From: Clostridia bacterium | Lineage (GTDB): Bacteria; Bacillota; Peptococcia; DRI-13; UBA5745 | Reading direction: 5' to 3' | DNA: 64,000 nt | Assembly (NCBI GenBank): GCA_018436095.1 | Contig: JAHDMJ010000007.1 | Location: 205,823 to 269,822, forward strand | Shown here: one piece after another, positions 17,613 to 26,176 of the stretch | How the letters are laid out: every line of letters starts with the position of its first letter | How positions within the stretch are numbered: position 1 is the first letter of the stretch | Translations under genes and position numbers: made by a program | The notes under the pieces: model-generated | The model's database searches: none | Seen by the model: the letters and a program-made list of their open reading frames with translations, nothing else | What the model was told of the DNA's origin: nothing

Positions 17613-19287
17613 CCTGCCACCTCCCTAACATATCTTCCGGCTTGCCCCCCGGCAATATAAAAGGCAAAACCATTTCTTCCTTATCCACCCGGAAATCCGC
17701 GATTACAGGACCTTCTGTCTTTAATACGAACTCCATAGCCTGGCTCAGTTCCTCCCTTGTGGCAGCTATGACGGCAGGTATATCGTAAGCCGCCGCCAGC
17801 TTCACAAAATCCGGCAAGGGCGGCAGATTGGAAGCCACATAGTGTTTTTTGAAAACCACATCTTGCCATTGATGGATCATGCCCAAAGTACTGTTGTTCA
17901 AAATGATGACTTTTACCGGCAAATTATGCTCCCGGATGGTGGCCAGCTCCTGGAGGGTCATTTGGAAACCGCCGTCCCCCACAAAAAGCAGCACATCCTC
18001 GCCGGGCCGGCCAAAAGCGGCGCCCATGGCTGCCGGCAAGCCAAAGCCCATGGCCCCAAGTCCTCCCGAGGTCAGGAAGTTGCGGCAGCGGCTGATGGGG
18101 TAATACTGAGCCACAAACATCTGATGCTGGCCTACGTCGGTCACTACAATGGCTTTGCTGCCGGCCTGGCGGGCCGCTTCCAGGATAACCTCCTGGGGCT
18201 TAATCAGTCCGCTGAAATCAGTGGGTAAGGGATGTTCCTGCTGCCACCGGTCAATCTGCTGATGCCATTGGGCAATATCGCCGTTTTTCTTAAAATGGCC
18301 TTCATCCAAAATCCGCTGCAAAAATAAACGGGCATCCAACTGTAAACAGTAGTTAGCGTCTACGTTTTTTTGGAGCTCGGCGGCGTCCACATCCACATGG
18401 ATGATGCAGGCTTTCTCCAGAAACTGCCGGCGGTTGCCGGTAACCCGGTCGCTGAGCCGGGTACCCAGGCAAAGCAGGAGGTCGCAGTTGCTTAAAGCCA
18501 GATTGGCGGCAGCGACGCCGTGCATACCCACCATGCCAAGAGCCAAAGGATGATCCGCCGGAAAAGCGCTTTTGCCCATTAGGGTGTTGACTACAGGAAT
18601 TCCCGTTTCCTCGGCCAGCTTAATCAGCAAATCGCAAGCCCCGGCAGTAACCACACCGCCGCCGGTCAGGATTAAAGGCTGTTTAGCTTTGCTTAATGCC
18701 TCCGTGATTTTGGGCATCAACTCTTCGGTCCGGTCGGCTTTTTTGACTTTCCGGGTATGCAAAGTCTGACGGCTATCGGCGATTTCCCCTTCGGCCAGAA
18801 ACAGGTTTTTCGGTACGTCGATGAGCACCGGCCCCGGCCGGCCGCCGGTGGCCACCTGCCAGGCTTCATCCAAAATCTCCGGCAAAGTGTCCAGGCTTTC
18901 CAGCAGGTAACTGTGCTTCGTCACCGGCGTGACGATTCCCGTAATATCCGCTTCCTGAAAGGAGTCTTTGCCGATATCGTTAAGATTAACCTGGCCGGTA
19001 ATGGCCAAAAGGGGAATGGAGTCCAGATAAGCGTCGGCAATGCCGGTAACCAGGTTTGTGGCTCCCGGCCCGGAAGTGGCCAGGCAGACCCCGGGCTTGC
19101 CGGTAGCTCTGGCATAGCCGCAAGCCGCATGGGCTCCCCCTTGCTCATGGCGTACCAGTACATGCTTAAGCGGGGATTTGCCCAGGTATTCATAGAAGTT
19201 AAGAATCTGGCCGCCGGGATAACCGAAAACCATTTCCACTTCTTTTTTTAATAAAAAATCTATGATGTATTGCGCACCGTTTTTCAT
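17578..19287 (-). CDS. ilvB: acetolactate synthase large subunit (first copy)
   Basis: A 569-residue ThDP- and FAD-binding enzyme. The catalytic Glu is in VRHEQGGAHAACGYAR (about residue 47), the substrate region has 'QVNLNDIGKDSFQEADITGI', and the ThDP motif is GDGGFQMTLQEL...NN near residue 445. It starts the branch from pyruvate to valine, leucine and isoleucine. It follows ilvD by 45 bases and overlaps ilvH, so this is the canonical large subunit of the operon. Confidence 0.96.
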   Translation of the reverse strand: MKNGAQYIIDFLLKKEVEMVFGYPGGQILNFYEYLGKSPLKHVLVRHEQGGAHAACGYARATGKPGVCLATSGPGATNLVTGIADAYLDSIPLLAITGQVNLNDIGKDSFQEADITGIVTPVTKHSYLLESLDTLPEILDEAWQVATGGRPGPVLIDVPKNLFLAEGEIADSRQTLHTRKVKKADRTEELMPKITEALSKAKQPLILTGGGVVTAGACDLLIKLAEETGIPVVNTLMGKSAFPADHPLALGMVGMHGVAAANLALSNCDLLLCLGTRLSDRVTGNRRQFLEKACIIHVDVDAAELQKNVDANYCLQLDARLFLQRILDEGHFKKNGDIAQWHQQIDRWQQEHPLPTDFSGLIKPQEVILEAARQAGSKAIVVTDVGQHQMFVAQYYPISRCRNFLTSGGLGAMGFGLPAAMGAAFGRPGEDVLLFVGDGGFQMTLQELATIREHNLPVKVIILNNSTLGMIHQWQDVVFKKHYVASNLPPLPDFVKLAAAYDIPAVIAATREELSQAMEFVLKTEGPVIADFRVDKEEMVLPFILPGGKPEDMLGRWQGETHLRSFSRK

Positions 19288-19332
19288 GATGGCTGCATTC
19301 CTTATACTTTATTTATTTGCCGGGCCTTTTGC

Positions 19333-21009
19333 TTAGGCTTGGCCCGGTTTCTTAAACACCGCGCCCTGGGCGGCGGAGGTCACTTGAGCGGCGTAGCGGG
19401 CCAGGTAACCGGTAACACCCCGGTTAGGCGGTCCGGCCCAGGCTTGGCGGCGTATTTCGATCTCTGCTTCATCGACCAGAAGCTCAAGCTGCCGGGCGGG
19501 AATATTGATGCTGATAATATCCCCGTCCTCTACCAGACCGATCAAACCGCCTGCCGCTGCTTCCGGTGAAATATGGCCGATGGATGCCCCCCGGGTAGCG
19601 CCGGAGAAGCGGCCGTCGGTGATCAGAGCTACAGAAGAGCCTAAGCCCTGGCCCATAATCGTAGCCGTAGGCGTCAGCATTTCTTGCATGCCCGGTCCGC
19701 CTTTAGGGCCCTCATAACGGATAACCACTACGTCGCCGGCTTTGATTTTGCCCGCCATAATGGCGGCGGTGCCTTCTTCCTCACTATTAAATACCCTGGC
19801 AGGGCCTTTGTGCACCATCATTTCCGGCAATACCGCCCCTTGCTTTACTACGGCGCCGTCGGGAGCCAGGTTGCCCCGGAGGACCGCAATGCCCCCTTCC
19901 GGCCGGTAAGGCTTGTCGAAATGCCGGATCAGCTCACCGTCAGCCCCTTGATACCGGTCTAATATGGCAGCCAGGCAATCGGCTCCTACGGCTTTGACGC
20001 TGCCGTCAATGAGGCCGTTATCCGCCAATTCCTTCATCACTGCCATAATGCCGCCTTTTTTGGCCAAATCTTCAATAAAGGTAGGCCCCGCCGGATTCAG
20101 CACGCAAAGCTGAGGCGTAGTATGGCTGATTTCATCGATCATGGCCAAATCCACCGGTACGCCGGCTTCATGGGCAATTGCCGGCAGGTGCAAAGCCGTA
20201 TTGGAGGAGCAGCCTAAGGCCATCTCCATCCGCAAAGCATTTTTAAATGAGGCAGGTACCAGAATATCGCTGGGACGCCGGTTTTCTTTCAGCAAGTCCA
20301 TAACCCGCTCGCCGGCAGTCTTGGCCAAGCGCTTTCTGGCGCCGCTGATGGCGGGAATGGTGCCGTTGCCCGGCAAGCCCATGCCTAAAGCTTCCGTCAG
20401 GCAATTCATAGAATTGGCCGTATACATGCCGGAGCAGGAGCCGCAGCCGGGGCAGGCTTTTTCTTCGATCTCGCACAAGGCTTCGTCCGTCATTTTGCCG
20501 ATGCTATGCTGGCCCACCGCTTCAAAGACTTCATTGAGGCCCAATCTGGTGCCGTCAGACAACTGGCCTGCCATCATGGGGCCGCCGCTGACAAAGATGC
20601 AGGGCAGGTTGAGCCGGCAAGCAGCCATCAGCATACCGGGCACTACTTTATCACAATTAGGAATAAAGACCAGGGCATCCATAGGATGAGCGCTGATCAT
20701 CACTTCGATGGAATCGGCAATCAGTTCCCGGCTGGCCAGGGAATACTTCATGCCTCTATGATTCATGGCAATGCCGTCACAAACGGCAATGGTCTGAAAC
20801 TCGAAGGGCACACCGCCGGCGTTACGGATGCCGGCTTTGACAGCGTCACCAATATCCCTTAAATGCTGGTGGCCGGGTACGTAATCGTTGTGTGAATTGA
20901 CTACGCCAATAAAAGGCCTGCCCATTTCCTGATCTGTAATGCCAAGAGCTCTCAGCAATGAACGGTGGGGCGCCTTGGCCGGCCCTTTCTTGATGGTATC
21001 GCTGCCCAT
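19333..21009 (-). CDS. ilvD: dihydroxyacid dehydratase
   Basis: A 558-residue Fe-S dehydratase for the third common step of branched-chain amino acid synthesis. Cluster ligands are visible in [12 protein letters not shown] and [19 protein letters not shown], and the C-terminal family motif GRFSGATRG is present. GGAGGAATAAGT precedes the ATG. It is the first gene of the ilv operon, behind a sigma-A type promoter at 21043-21071 and an unusual repeat-rich upstream region. No T-box motif or Leu/Val/Ile-rich leader peptide was recognised. Confidence 0.97.
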   Translation of the reverse strand: MGSDTIKKGPAKAPHRSLLRALGITDQEMGRPFIGVVNSHNDYVPGHQHLRDIGDAVKAGIRNAGGVPFEFQTIAVCDGIAMNHRGMKYSLASRELIADSIEVMISAHPMDALVFIPNCDKVVPGMLMAACRLNLPCIFVSGGPMMAGQLSDGTRLGLNEVFEAVGQHSIGKMTDEALCEIEEKACPGCGSCSGMYTANSMNCLTEALGMGLPGNGTIPAISGARKRLAKTAGERVMDLLKENRRPSDILVPASFKNALRMEMALGCSSNTALHLPAIAHEAGVPVDLAMIDEISHTTPQLCVLNPAGPTFIEDLAKKGGIMAVMKELADNGLIDGSVKAVGADCLAAILDRYQGADGELIRHFDKPYRPEGGIAVLRGNLAPDGAVVKQGAVLPEMMVHKGPARVFNSEEEGTAAIMAGKIKAGDVVVIRYEGPKGGPGMQEMLTPTATIMGQGLGSSVALITDGRFSGATRGASIGHISPEAAAGGLIGLVEDGDIISINIPARQLELLVDEAEIEIRRQAWAGPPNRGVTGYLARYAAQVTSAAQGAVFKKPGQA

Positions 21010-21042
21010 ACTTATTCCTCCTATTATATCTATATTTAATTA

Positions 21043-21071
21043 ATATAAGCTTTTTTGGCATAGCTTGTCAA
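21043..21071 (-). promoter_or_regulatory. sigma-A type promoter of the ilv operon
   Basis: On the minus strand TTGACA (21066-21071) and TTATAT (21043-21048) are separated by exactly 17 bases, about 35 bases before the ilvD start. The -35 box is perfect and the -10 matches four of six positions. Confidence 0.75.
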
Positions 21072-21150
21072 ATGTTTTTCAAAACATTTCCGAACATTTA
21101 TAAACATTTCTCGGAATATTTCTCGGAATACTTATCGGAATATTTCTCGA
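21069..21150. repeat. phased ~12-bp repeats directly upstream of the ilv promoter
   Basis: On the minus strand ATTCCGAGAAAT-type units follow each other at about 12-bp spacing (four copies), grading into AAATGTT-type units (four, one inverted as AACATTT) that reach the -35 box. The spacing is close to one helical turn. This could be a multi-site operator or bent DNA; no known box (CodY, T-box) was recognised. Confidence 0.7.
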
Positions 21151-21224
21151 TTAAATAATGCATAAGCGGCGTGTAAACCGCCGGACCCGCCAAGGCCAAA
21201 TCGTCTGCCTGTTTTCGCCAGGCT

Positions 21225-21316
21225 GCGATTAGCTGATATCCCACTATGCGATTGGCTCATATCCAATACTGCGATTGGCTCATATCCAATACTGCGATTG
21301 GCCTATATCCTATGCT
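21225..21316. repeat. four tandem 23-bp repeats with internal dyad
   Basis: Units start at 21225, 21248, 21271 and 21294, each 23 bp and each beginning GCGATT. The second and third are identical and contain ATTGG-N7-CCAAT; the first and last are diverged. They lie between divergent ilvD and the ZIP transporter gene. The rest of the gap (21150-21224, 21317-21385) shows no clear element. Confidence 0.85.
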
Positions 21317-21385
21317 GCGGCCGTCCGATACCTATCCCTATACATAAATCGCCTTTGCTCAGCATAATCTTTCTTGGGTGATAGC

Positions 21386-22138
21386 ATGATGAATTCGATT
21401 ATATTAATGGAAAGTTTAGTGGCGGGAACCGCCACTTTGCTGGGAGCCGCCATGGTTTGCGGCTTTGGCCGGCCCCGGGTCAGGGTCTTGGCGGCCCTTA
21501 TGGGTTTTGCCGCCGGCGTCATGGCCTGCGTCGTCGTTTTAGACCTGCTGCCTTATTCCTATAGCTTCGGCAGTCTGCTTTATACCTTCTGCGGCTTTTG
21601 GCTTGGCGTCCTGCTGATGGATACCTTGGAGAAATTGGTAGGCCATCTCACCAGAAAAAGACTGGACCAGGAAGAAAAGGACAAAGGGCTAAACCGCTAT
21701 TTTCGCCTGGGCATTTTAGTGGCTATCGGCATCGCCCTTCATGACCTGCCGGAAGGCATGGCTATTGCCGCCGGGCACACGGCCCAAAAAGAAACGGGGC
21801 TGCTGCTGGCTATTGCCATCGGCCTCCACAATATTCCTGAAGGCATTGCCAGCGCCACTCCTTTCATAATGGCCGGCGTCAAACGCCGCTGGATTCTCCT
21901 GTTGATGCTGGGTATCAGTTTTTTCACGCCTTTAGGGGCCTGGCTTGGCATTTTGCTGATCTCCCTGGGAGACGGCCTGATCTCCCTTTTGCTGGCTTTA
22001 GCCGGCGGCGCGATGATCTCTTTGGTCATCCGCGATATGATCCCGGAAGCCTGGAAGCTAAACCGGCTGTTTGCCGCCGGCGGTTTTCTGTCCGGCTGTA
22101 CTTTGCTGGCTCTGATGACCTTTTACTTTCATCATTGA
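21386..22138 (+). CDS. ZIP family divalent metal transporter
   Basis: A 250-residue membrane protein with about eight hydrophobic segments. The two metal-site helices carry the family motifs: 'ALHDLPEGMAIAAG' and 'GLHNIPEGIASATP', with His, Asn/Asp and Glu ligands in place. ZIP proteins move Zn, Fe, Mn or related ions into the cytoplasm. A TTG start at 21374 is possible, but the ATG at 21386 preceded by GGGTGA is preferred. The charged cytoplasmic loop (about residues 85-105) is normal for the family. Metal specificity cannot be told from sequence. Confidence 0.92.
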   Translation: MMNSIILMESLVAGTATLLGAAMVCGFGRPRVRVLAALMGFAAGVMACVVVLDLLPYSYSFGSLLYTFCGFWLGVLLMDTLEKLVGHLTRKRLDQEEKDKGLNRYFRLGILVAIGIALHDLPEGMAIAAGHTAQKETGLLLAIAIGLHNIPEGIASATPFIMAGVKRRWILLLMLGISFFTPLGAWLGILLISLGDGLISLLLALAGGAMISLVIRDMIPEAWKLNRLFAAGGFLSGCTLLALMTFYFHH

Positions 22139-22202
22139 GCCTCGCATGTAACCGTTGGAACCGTGAGTATAATCCCGAACTGCCGGGATACTATATTAGG
22201 TA

Positions 22203-22601
22203 ATGAATAGACAAGCATCCGCCTCACAAAAAGGAAAACAAAAAAATATTCTTATAACCGGCTTGCCCACCGGCTTCATCAACGGCCTTTTGGGCAGCGG
22301 CGGCGGCTCTTACCTGGTGCCCCAGCTTACCCGCAAGCTAAAACTGGAGCAGCAAATAGCCCACGCTACTTCCCTTATCATTATCATGCCGACAACGCTT
22401 TTAAGCCTGGCCGTGTACCTTTTTAAACAGCCTCTGCCTTTGACCATGCTCCTTTATACCATTGCCGGCGGCTGCATTGGCGGCTTGGTCGGCGCTAAGC
22501 TGCTGACCAAAGTCCCCGGCTTATGGCTGGCCCTGATTTTCGGCTGCATATTGTTGATTTCCGGCTGTCGTATGGCCTGGGCCGGGTTTTTCGGCGGCTG
22601 A
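22203..22601 (+). CDS. TSUP (TauE/SafE) transporter, half-size, N-half-like
   Basis: A 132-residue membrane protein with four hydrophobic segments. It carries the TSUP/DUF81 repeat signature GLLGSGGGSYLVPQL near its start and 'GGCIGGLVGAKLLTKVPG' near residue 95. Usual TSUP proteins are about 250 residues with two such repeats; this protein has one. A second one-repeat gene follows 176 bases later on the same strand, so the two may form a heterodimer. TSUP proteins export sulfite or other sulfur/organic anions; substrate unknown here. Its TGA lies inside the first unit of a 20-bp repeat. Confidence 0.85.
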   Translation: MNRQASASQKGKQKNILITGLPTGFINGLLGSGGGSYLVPQLTRKLKLEQQIAHATSLIIIMPTTLLSLAVYLFKQPLPLTMLLYTIAGGCIGGLVGAKLLTKVPGLWLALIFGCILLISGCRMAWAGFFGG

Positions 22602-22655
22602 AAGCTGCCAAAGGTGGTTGAAAGCTGCCAAAATCGGCTGAAAGCTGCCAAAGAC
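22596..22655. repeat. three tandem 20-bp repeats between the TSUP halves
   Basis: Units at 22596, 22616 and 22636 each read GGYTGAAAGCTGCCAAA plus three variable bases. The stop codon of the first TSUP gene is in unit one. A second small duplication (TTGCAAGAC...GTCTGC, twice, about 22676-22712) follows. Confidence 0.85.
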
Positions 22656-22777
22656 CGGGACAGGCATTGCAAGACTCCGCTGTCTGCTTGCAAGACATTG
22701 TCTGCACTGAAAAATACGCTTGAGGTTTTGGCTTGTTGCAGTTGCTGAAAATACTTTGCAATTCTGGAGGCAGAGCA

Positions 22778-23149
22778 ATGATTGTTTTTATCGGCTCCAT
22801 ATTAGCCGGCATCATTACCGGCATGGGCATGGGCGGCGGTATTTTGCTGGTGCCCTTACTGGTATTTTTTTCGGACACCTCCCAATTAGGGGCTCAAGGG
22901 CTATGTCTGGCTTTTTCTATACCCACCTCAGCCCTGGCGGCCTGGTCCTTGTATCGGCAAAAAAAGCTGGACGTGGCCTGTGCCAAAAAACTAGTTCCCT
23001 GGACCCTCTGCGGTGCTTTGCCCGGAGCCTTGCTGGCTTCCTGGCTTTCCTCTTCTGTACTGCAAGGGATTTTTGGGCTCTTTCTAATATTTTTAGGCGG
23101 GCGGGAAATTTATACCTTTTGGCAGAAAAAAGGGCAAAAAAAATCATGA
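22778..23149 (+). CDS. TSUP (TauE/SafE) transporter, half-size, C-half-like
   Basis: A 123-residue membrane protein with four hydrophobic segments and the TSUP signature 'GMGMGGGILLVPLLVFF' near residue 13, then 'GLCLAFSIPTSALAAWS'. The second half (about 70-110) has 'LPGALLASWLSSSVLQGIFG'. GGAGG seven bases before the ATG at 22778 sets the start; the longer frame from 22733 has none. It pairs with the half-size gene at 22203; together they equal one normal TSUP protein. No frameshift is needed to explain this, since each half has its own start and stop. Confidence 0.85.
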   Translation: MIVFIGSILAGIITGMGMGGGILLVPLLVFFSDTSQLGAQGLCLAFSIPTSALAAWSLYRQKKLDVACAKKLVPWTLCGALPGALLASWLSSSVLQGIFGLFLIFLGGREIYTFWQKKGQKKS

Positions 23150-23280
23150 GTGCTAACTGCTCCCTATAATTTCAAGTTTACAGTACTTAACTATTGCCTT
23201 TTGGCCGATTTTAGCCTGAAAATGGACTGAAACCCCTATTTTGCAGGTAAAAACCTTTTATAAAATGAGGACACTGAAAC

Positions 23281-23345
23281 AGTCGTACAAGCTGACCGTC
23301 ATAAAGCTGACCGTCATAAAGCTGACCGTCGTAAAGCTGAAATGT
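23281..23345 (+). repeat. 15-bp tandem repeat AAAGCTGACCGTCRT
   Basis: Three consecutive copies of AAAGCTGACCGTCRT are followed by AAAGCTGAAATGTAC. The same AAGCTGACCGTCGT...GCTGAAATGTACAA string occurs once at about 6055-6084, so this element is shared with repeat locus B, 17 kb away. Confidence 0.85.
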
Positions 23346-23795
23346 ACAAAATTTGAGGTTTTGTGGCTGTTGTTCCTTTAGAATAGTAGATTTAAACTAT
23401 GCCTACACTAAATATAGGGAGAAATCAGTGTTCAGTAGCGTAAAACTTGAAATTTTCAGCAGTTAGCTAATGCAAATATCCATAAAACCTCATTTTTTGT
23501 ACACACGGCAAGAAAAAGTGGTGAATCCATGGGGGCGTAAATTCGGATTGGATTGGGTGTGCCCGGCCGCTCAAAAAACGAAGTTGTGTTGCAGCGAACA
23601 TCAAATTTAGGCTAAAAGCAGAGGCTAACTGCACAAAAAACGAAGTTGTGTTGCACTATTTCCTTTAAATTTGGCTCAAATTACGAAAAACTACCCTCTA
23701 ATCCGTCTACAACTTCGATTTTTGTGCATCTGGACCCGAAAAACGGTCAAATCCGCTGCCTGCCGGAACACAACCTCGATTTTTGTGCAGTTAGT
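23344..23795. repeat. intergenic repeat locus C: nested inverted repeat copies
   Basis: The gap 23150-24206 has no supported gene. GTACAAAATTTGAGGTTTTG (23344) is matched by reverse CATAAAACCTCATTTTTTGT (23480). CAAAAAACGAAGTTGTGTTG at 23572 and 23634 (62 bp apart) is matched by reverse AACTTCGATTTTTGTG at 23711 and AACCTCGATTTTTGTG at 23772 (about 61 bp apart). The layout repeats that of loci A and B with new cores. Apart from a further tandem at 24050, the rest (23796-24049) shows nothing I can name. Confidence 0.85.
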
Positions 23796-24049
23796 ATATA
23801 CAGGCAACCAAAATCCTGGTCGCCGCCAGCTTATCACCTAATCCGGGCGTACAAAAAGGATGTCCCCTTATGGTTATAAACCACTTAAGGACATCCCATT
23901 CGGGACATACTGACCGGCATCTCAAACGAGTAAAAGAAACGCCGGGGAAGATTCTGAACCAATTGTACTAAATCCTCCCTGGGTTTGTCAATCCGTCCCA
24001 TCAACTGCCAAAAGACCTTTTCAATGTTTTTTTATCGAAGAAAAACTAT

Positions 24050-24150
24050 TTATTTCAATGCTGTCTTCTAAACTCTAATCATCTGCTCATTTTATTTCAA
24101 TGCTATCTTCTAAGCTCTAATCACCTGCTCATTTTATTTCAATATTATCT
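24050..24150. repeat. about 41-bp direct repeat upstream of the NYN gene's 3' end
   Basis: Two long copies (from about 24050 and 24091) read TTTATTTCAATGCTRTCTTC and then TAARCTCTAATCAYCTGCTC; a third, truncated copy starts at about 24132. TTTTCAATGCT recurs twice more at 24179 and 24198. The array ends just before the NYN gene's stop codon. Confidence 0.8.
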
Positions 24151-24206
24151 GCCAGGCCGGTTTCCTGCCAGGCTCGAATTTTCAATGCTGACCCGGATTT
24201 TCAATG

Positions 24207-24764
24207 CTAGGCCCGGGTCATCTGCTGGATCATATCCTCCGTTAAAATCAGCCTCTGATCCATAACCTTCCAAAGCTCTTCATGGGGCGGATTCATGACG
24301 CCATGGCATAAGGTCATAATTACGCCTTCATTCTTAGCCATAAGGATGGCGGGTAAGAAATCGCTGTCGCCGGTAAATATGGCTGCATGAGTGATCCGCT
24401 GCTTGGCCGCCATCAGAACCAGATCCACCCCCAGCAGGATATCCACCCGCTTTTGGATAAACAGCGGAGTCCCGCCTTCTTTATATCCTCGAAATTCCAG
24501 CTTGCCCAACCGCACATCAAATTGCGATAAATTAGCTATCCTATTAAAGAAAGCTTGTTTCCTGGAAAATCTCTCTTTCTGCTCTTCTGTAGGGGGATTG
24601 CCCTGGTAAGGCAAGCAGTGATAATAATAGCTGCGAAATAAGGGGATCCCCTGAGTCATCCATTTAGCAAGCTTCTCATAATCGATTCGCGGTGAATTAA
24701 ATTCTTCCTGTAATACTTTATCCAGATAAGCTCCATCAATAAATACTGCCACTTTATCTGACAT
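24207..24764 (-). CDS. NYN (PIN-like) domain protein, putative ribonuclease
   Basis: A 185-residue protein of the NYN/LabA-DUF88 family. It starts 'KVAVFIDGAYLDKVL', with the first acidic active-site residue in FIDG. 'KRVDILLGVDLVLMAA' carries the middle acidic residues and 'FTGDSDFLPAILMAKNEG' the C-terminal ones. This set matches the metal-dependent PIN-like nuclease fold. AAGGAGG eight bases before the ATG at 24764 sets the start, excluding 14 extra codons of the open frame. It stands alone; RNA targets are unknown. Confidence 0.88.
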   Translation of the reverse strand: MSDKVAVFIDGAYLDKVLQEEFNSPRIDYEKLAKWMTQGIPLFRSYYYHCLPYQGNPPTEEQKERFSRKQAFFNRIANLSQFDVRLGKLEFRGYKEGGTPLFIQKRVDILLGVDLVLMAAKQRITHAAIFTGDSDFLPAILMAKNEGVIMTLCHGVMNPPHEELWKVMDQRLILTEDMIQQMTRA

Positions 24765-24871
24765 TTGTTTCCACCTCCTTGTCTCATCATACGATAGAAG
24801 AATCAAATTGTCAATATATGTTAAACTTAATATTTTTTGCCATTAATTATGAAAGCTTCATTATATAGCAT

Positions 24872-24947
24872 TTGCATTCTGCCGGGATTTATGCTATAAT
24901 GCGAAAAAGTTAAAGGGGTGCTCAATATTGATTGAGATACCCCTTTT
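24872..24947 (+). promoter_or_regulatory. sigma-A promoter followed by a leader hairpin
   Basis: TTGCAT (24872-24877), a 17-base spacer and TATAAT (24895-24900) form a good promoter. Within ten bases of the expected start, AAAGGGGTGCTCAA and TTGAGATACCCCTTTT form a strong hairpin (24911-24947). A smaller ACGGAAA/TTTTCCGT stem follows. The leader continues about 130 bases to the gene at 25080. It could be a terminator/antiterminator or a stabilising 5' structure. Confidence 0.65.
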
Positions 24948-25079
24948 GGCTTGCACGGAAAGTGTTCCGCTTTTCCGTCAAAACAAAAGATTCATACAGA
25001 AATAAGATTTGCGTATATTTAGGATCATAATTAGGTAAACTATAGGATAAATATAGCAAATCCCACAGGAGGTTTTAAC

Positions 25080-26060
25080 GTGTTACGAGCCAAAATAAAA
25101 AAGCTGCCCTGGAGCTTGTTGGCCCTTGTCTCTCTCTTCCTTGTTATGATTGCCGGAGCATTCAAACCCGGTCTTCTTGAAGCAGAAGCATTAAGTGATT
25201 TTTTTGCCGATATCGGCACAAGCAATTCTGTTGTCGTCAGTGACGAAGCTTTAGCAAAAATGGAGGTTTTGGATACCGGATGGGAATGTGATGAGGAGGG
25301 CCGGTCTTGCACCCGGGTTCTGATCAATGGCAGCGAAAGCCTTATCTGCCTGCCCAGCGAGACCAAGGACGATCTTCTTATGGTTCCCCTGAAGCATTTC
25401 AGCTTGGTAGCCGGCTGTACTCTTGAGATTGGGGAAGACAAAAAAATTCATCTCACCAAAGACAATCAGACTTACGTCATGGAGGCAAACTCCCCTTGGC
25501 TGATCAGCGGCGACGACATTTGGACCTTCCCCGCCCAGCCTTACGAAGCCCACGAAAATATTTATGTACCCCTTCGCTTTCTTTGCAGCATAATGAACAT
25601 CAACGTTCAATGGCATGATAAGAGCGATACCGTCCTCCTGGACAGCCACGATGTGGAGGCTGAAGCTCTTGTCCCTTCCTTAGCCGCCGAAAACGCCAAT
25701 CTGCTGGCCGCCTTGGAAGGGGAGGAAGGCCCCAAACTAGGCGAGCCTATAGAAATCACCATTACATTTTACTACTCTTCGGCCAAGCAAGCCTGGACCG
25801 CCTCCGGTAATGAGGCTGTTGCCGGCAGTATAGCGGCGGATTCCAGCGTCCCCTTCGGGACCCAATATTATATTCCCGGGCTGGATTTTATCCGGGAAGA
25901 CTGCATCTTTACCGTCCATGACCGGGGCAGCGCCGTCAAGGGCAATGTGGTGGACGTCTATTTACCCTCTTCCGTGCGCGGTCTTTCTGAGACCAAGGCC
26001 GCCCTTAGAGTGGGCCGGTATACCACCACTGCCCAGCCCATCATTCCGGAAGCAGAGTAG
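25080..26060 (+). CDS. exported 3D-domain protein with copper amine oxidase N-terminal-like domain
   Basis: A 326-residue exported protein. It has an N-terminal signal or anchor (LPWSLLALVSLFLVMIAGAF). Residues about 95-190 resemble the copper amine oxidase N-terminal-like domain of Firmicute surface proteins ('LMVPLKHFSLVAGC', 'IYVPLRFLCSIMNINVQW'). The C-terminal 3D domain (about 215-310) includes 'FYYSSAKQAWTASGN' and ends with HDRG...VDVYLPS. 3D domains are found in cell-wall lytic and YabE/YocH-type proteins. Start is GTG with AGGAGG six bases upstream. The Asp pattern is partly changed from the three-Asp consensus, so lytic activity is uncertain. Confidence 0.75.
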   Translation: MLRAKIKKLPWSLLALVSLFLVMIAGAFKPGLLEAEALSDFFADIGTSNSVVVSDEALAKMEVLDTGWECDEEGRSCTRVLINGSESLICLPSETKDDLLMVPLKHFSLVAGCTLEIGEDKKIHLTKDNQTYVMEANSPWLISGDDIWTFPAQPYEAHENIYVPLRFLCSIMNINVQWHDKSDTVLLDSHDVEAEALVPSLAAENANLLAALEGEEGPKLGEPIEITITFYYSSAKQAWTASGNEAVAGSIAADSSVPFGTQYYIPGLDFIREDCIFTVHDRGSAVKGNVVDVYLPSSVRGLSETKAALRVGRYTTTAQPIIPEAE

Positions 26061-26176
26061 ACAATTTTTTCATAAGATTTTCCACTGGGATGCTGCAAAA
26101 AAGCTTAGTCTTGTTTGTAGCATCCTTTCTTACTGTTTGCGTACTTGCTAAAAAAATGATATGATAATGAAGAAAA

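Noticed and set aside
21225..21316. The four 23-bp units as a CRISPR array
   Set aside because: The units are contiguous with no spacers, and no cas genes are present.
21010..21385. A T-box or leader-peptide attenuator upstream of ilvD
   Set aside because: No T-box consensus, no specifier-type stem and no short ORF rich in Leu, Val or Ile codons was found.
23646..23879. 77-codon open frame in the 23-24 kb repeat region
   Set aside because: It is made of the repeat arms themselves and lacks a ribosome site.
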